From assembly GCA_902470925.1 (NCBI GenBank), contig CABRIF010000058.1, positions 1-15,402 on the forward strand: a stretch of 15,402 nucleotides of DNA, in the 5' to 3' direction. Shown one piece after another: positions 13,639 through 15,402 of the stretch. Numbering within the stretch: the first letter of the stretch is position 1; the number at the start of each line of letters is the position of its first letter. A model generated the notes under the pieces. It had not been told where the DNA came from. It did no database searches and was given only the letters and a program-made list of their open reading frames with translations. This DNA is from an uncultured Collinsella sp. (GTDB lineage Bacteria > Actinomycetota > Coriobacteriia > Coriobacteriales > Coriobacteriaceae). A program made the position numbers and the translations under genes.

Positions 13639-14391
13639 ATGACGTACACCATCGGAGAGGTCGCGCGCATGAGCGGGGTGAGCGCTCGCGCGCTGCGACT
13701 GTACGAGGACGTGGGCCTGCTCGCCCCCGCGCGGAAGCCGAACGGGTATCGCTGCTACACCAGCGCGGAAATGAATCGGCTGCAGGAGATTATGCTGTTC
13801 CGCCGCATGGGGGTTCCGCTGGGGGAGGTTGCGCCCTTGCTGAGCAGCAGTGCGCCCGAGCGACGGAAGCTCCTCGGCCGCCATATGGCTGAGCTCCGAC
13901 GCGAACGGGCTGAGCTCGACAGGCTCATTCGAACGATAGAGGTAACCATCAAAAGCGAAGCGGGAGGAAACCCCATGACAGACGAAGAGAAATTCGAAGG
14001 GATGAAGCGCCAGCTGATCGAAGAGAACGAGCGCGCGTACGGTGCGGAGGCGCGCGCGAGATATGGAGATGAGTCCGTGGACGAGAGCAATCGCACGATG
14101 ATGGGGCTCACGAGTGAGCAATATGCACGGTTTCGTGAGCTGGAGCTGCAGATTCTCGAGGCGCTTGAGGCGGCGGTGGTTGAGGATGCCGATCCGTTGG
14201 GGGATGAGGGTGCCCGCGTATGCGCGCTGCATCGCGCATGGCTTTCATTCACCTGGCCGCGGTACACGCCCGAGATGCATCGCGGCTTAGCGGAGAGCTA
14301 CGTGGCGGATGAGCGGTTTCGTGCATACTACGACCGCGCGGTTGAGGGTTGCGCACAGTGGCTGCGCGATGCCATCGTTGCCCACGCGTAG
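13639..14391 (+). CDS. TipA-like MerR-family regulator with TipAS domain
   Basis: A 250-residue regulator that binds its own stretched-spacer promoter and activates on ligand binding. The N-terminal winged helix-turn-helix (TYTIGEVARMSGVSARALRL, then YEDVGLLAPARKPNGYRCY, residues 2-40) is typical of MerR, and a dimerisation helix spans about 75-105. The C-terminal TipAS domain (113-250) includes MTDEEKFEGMK and PEMHRGLAESYVADERF, then RDAI near the end. Streptomyces TipAL is about the same size and its TipAS domain binds thiopeptides and other cyclic compounds. I see two cysteines in this domain but cannot assign a thiopeptide-binding one. ATG 13639 is called. TTG 13633, two codons earlier, has AAGGAGA at a better distance (7 bases) and may be the true start. 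A start further upstream at 13546 is excluded because it lies in the -10 box. Confidence 0.9.
   Translation: MTYTIGEVARMSGVSARALRLYEDVGLLAPARKPNGYRCYTSAEMNRLQEIMLFRRMGVPLGEVAPLLSSSAPERRKLLGRHMAELRRERAELDRLIRTIEVTIKSEAGGNPMTDEEKFEGMKRQLIEENERAYGAEARARYGDESVDESNRTMMGLTSEQYARFRELELQILEALEAAVVEDADPLGDEGARVCALHRAWLSFTWPRYTPEMHRGLAESYVADERFRAYYDRAVEGCAQWLRDAIVAHA
13975..14391 (+). CDS. Internal start giving the TipAS-like ligand-binding domain alone
   Basis: Inside the regulator gene and in its frame, GGGAGG (13962-13967) stands 7 bases before ATG 13975, exactly at the domain boundary. Translation from here gives a 138-residue protein without the DNA-binding domain. In Streptomyces the tipA mRNA is known to yield both the full protein and an abundant 144-residue TipAS form from an internal start, thought to sequester drug. 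The same design is visible here, with a better ribosome site than that of the full-length start. Whether both forms are made is inference. Confidence 0.65.
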   Translation: MTDEEKFEGMKRQLIEENERAYGAEARARYGDESVDESNRTMMGLTSEQYARFRELELQILEALEAAVVEDADPLGDEGARVCALHRAWLSFTWPRYTPEMHRGLAESYVADERFRAYYDRAVEGCAQWLRDAIVAHA

Positions 14392-14556
14392 AGGCGTGCG
14401 AATGCGCGCGGGTGGACGGCGAATGAACAAGCATCGGATGTCTGTCGCGAGCGTTCAAGCACCTGCTGGGATGCACGGTAGTCTGTGAATCGCGTGGACG
14501 CTTGCTGTGGCGTGCGATATAACTTACGGATATATATGGGAAGCATATGGGAAGCC
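14392..14556. other. Spacer between convergent tipA-like and GNAT genes
   Basis: These 165 bases contain no clear terminator hairpin with a T-tract on either strand. An AT-rich patch lies at about 14517-14546. Confidence 0.35.
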
Positions 14557-15084
14557 TCATCGCAGGGACAGATCGCGACGCATGATGAGGATCTCGTGCG
14601 AGCCGTTTGGGGCCATTGCATCGCTTGTTGCGGTTCTCACGGGGGTCAGCCCGCACTTCTCCATCACGCGGTGCGATTGGGCGTTGTCGAGGAAGCGGTC
14701 TGCCCAGATCGCGCGAGCCCCCAGGTCGTCGCGTGCATGCTCGATGAGACGCGCGAGGGCCTCGGGTGCAAATCCCTGTCCCCAGTGGGGGACGCCGATC
14801 CAGTAGCCGACGGCGTAGTCGTCGTCCGTCTGAAGGTAGGGGCAAATCGCACGCGTTTTGAGGCCGATTGCGCCGATGAGCGTACCGTTCCAGCGCAAAG
14901 TGATGGCGTATTGCTCGGGTCCGCGCAGGATGGTGCGTATGATGTCGAGGCTTTGCGCGGGGCTTTCGTGTGCAGGCCAGCCTGCTGCGGGGCCCACCCT
15001 CGGGTCGCGTGCGAGTTCGTAAAGAGCTGGCGCATCGCTGTCGAGCCAGGGTCGCAAGATGAGGCGGGCAGTTGTGAGTTCCAT
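14557..15084 (-). CDS. GNAT-family N-acetyltransferase (RimJ/RimL type)
   Basis: A 175-residue cytoplasmic acetyltransferase that transfers the acetyl group of acetyl-CoA to an amine, in this subgroup often a protein N-terminus or a small molecule. The start ELTTARLILRPWLDSDAPAL is the RimJ/RimL-like (Acetyltransf_3) beta1-alpha1 segment. The acetyl-CoA loop is in VGYWIGVPHWGQGFAPEALA (Gln103-Gly104-Phe-Ala, in place of the usual Q/RxxGxG/A). The NAQSHRVMEKCGL segment (134-146) is the typical late motif with Asn134 and Ser137. The ATG at 15084-15082 has AAGGA about 7 bases upstream. It faces the TipA-like regulator tail to tail, and both genes sit between the two 268-bp direct repeats. Substrate unknown; a resistance role beside a drug sensor is possible but unproven. 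Confidence 0.92.
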   Translation of the reverse strand: MELTTARLILRPWLDSDAPALYELARDPRVGPAAGWPAHESPAQSLDIIRTILRGPEQYAITLRWNGTLIGAIGLKTRAICPYLQTDDDYAVGYWIGVPHWGQGFAPEALARLIEHARDDLGARAIWADRFLDNAQSHRVMEKCGLTPVRTATSDAMAPNGSHEILIMRRDLSLR

Positions 15085-15134
15085 GAGTGCTTCCTTGAGG
15101 TCGCGGGGCTGGTTGCGGGCATCGGCGGGCCTGC

Positions 15135-15402
15135 CGGTTTGGGGACGGGGTCGTTTCGTTTCGCGGGGAAGATCCCGTTTTCCCCGTACGAATCGACCCC
15201 GTCCCCAGATTGCAGGGCCGGGGCTTGGGGCTGTCAGCTGTGTACGATTGTCAGCTGTGTCAAATCGCATGCATGCTTCTGAATCTATATCAGAAAAGAA
15301 TACCAGGTAGAGAGCTTATGACAAGAGTGAAATGTATCAAGACTCTCTGGGTACGTTGCCAAATCGTGCACAGCTGACAGCCGCACACAGCTGACAGTGA
15401 GG
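15135..15402 (+). repeat. 268-bp direct repeat, copy B
   Basis: Same orientation as copy A (13065-13332), with one mismatch. The G at 15153 lets the outer hairpin stem extend to 14 bp (TGGGGACGGGGTCG with CGACCCCGTCCCCA), one pair more than in copy A. The copy reaches the last base of the window, so whether identity continues beyond is unknown. It begins about 50 bases upstream of the GNAT start codon and thus covers or adjoins that gene's promoter area. Confidence 0.9.
15231..15397 (+). mobile_element. MITE-like element with double terminal inverted repeats, copy B
   Basis: Identical to the element at 13161-13327: outer arms at 15231-15243 and 15385-15397, inner arms at 15249-15259 and 15369-15379, with an AT-richer core between. 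There is no coding capacity for a transposase. Confidence 0.6.

Noticed and set aside
13267..14232. A 321-codon minus-strand frame opposite the TipA-like gene
   Set aside because: It crosses the MITE-like element, two tandem repeats and the regulator promoter. Its composition is that of shadow sequence.
14485..15282. Plus-strand 265-codon frame over the GNAT gene
   Set aside because: It ends inside the direct repeat and has no motif. The minus strand encodes a clear acetyltransferase with a ribosome site.

Overview
The window is a high-GC chromosomal stretch with compact genes, strong Shine-Dalgarno sites and long antisense shadow frames. The gene set (a four-cluster Fe-S protein, zinc-ribbon membrane proteins, AzlCD, a Mbeg1-like hydrolase, YbjQ, a TipA-type MerR regulator) fits an anaerobic actinobacterium, most plausibly class Coriobacteriia (Collinsella/Olsenella-like). 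That placement is inference from style and content. No rRNA or other phylogenetic marker is present.

Layout. 222-1487: a 421-residue ferredoxin-like protein with four [4Fe-4S] motifs behind a hairpin-rich leader. 1594-2307: a HigBA toxin-antitoxin locus behind a promoter that overlaps two LexA-like (SOS) boxes. The toxin frame is broken by an in-frame TGA near its start, while the antitoxin is intact. 2622-4088: a large unrecognised protein with a C-terminal zinc ribbon. 4389-7056: two consecutive membrane proteins, each with an N-terminal zinc ribbon, one membrane helix and a secreted domain. 7107-7295: a possible gene remnant. 7330-8817: ychF and a small DUF1648-like membrane protein, closed by a clear intrinsic terminator. 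9161-10233 (minus): azlC-azlD, a branched-chain amino acid exporter pair with an ATGA overlap. 10799-11968: a DUF2974/Mbeg1-like alpha/beta hydrolase. 12518-12841 (minus): a YbjQ-family protein. 13520-14391: a TipA-like MerR regulator with a textbook 19-bp-spacer promoter/operator and a convincing internal start for the ligand-binding domain alone. 14557-15084 (minus): a GNAT acetyltransferase.

The most unusual content lies between genes. Four spacers carry unrelated degenerate tandem repeats: about 10 units of 18-19 bp at 8979-9165; about 7 units of 31-44 bp at 10519-10770; 5 units of 60-66 bp at 12018-12304; and short two-copy repeats at 13361-13480. A 268-bp composite repeat, made of a REP-like hairpin fused to a 167-bp MITE-like element with 13-bp terminal inverted repeats, occurs twice in direct orientation (13065-13332 and 15135-15402, one mismatch). 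The two copies bracket the tipA-like and GNAT genes, and the second copy runs exactly to the window end.

Most genes look like independent housekeeping or accessory units. The plausible functional groupings are higBA under SOS control, the zinc-ribbon membrane pair, azlCD, and the repeat-flanked tipA/GNAT segment. All functional statements are sequence reading plus family knowledge; no search was run.
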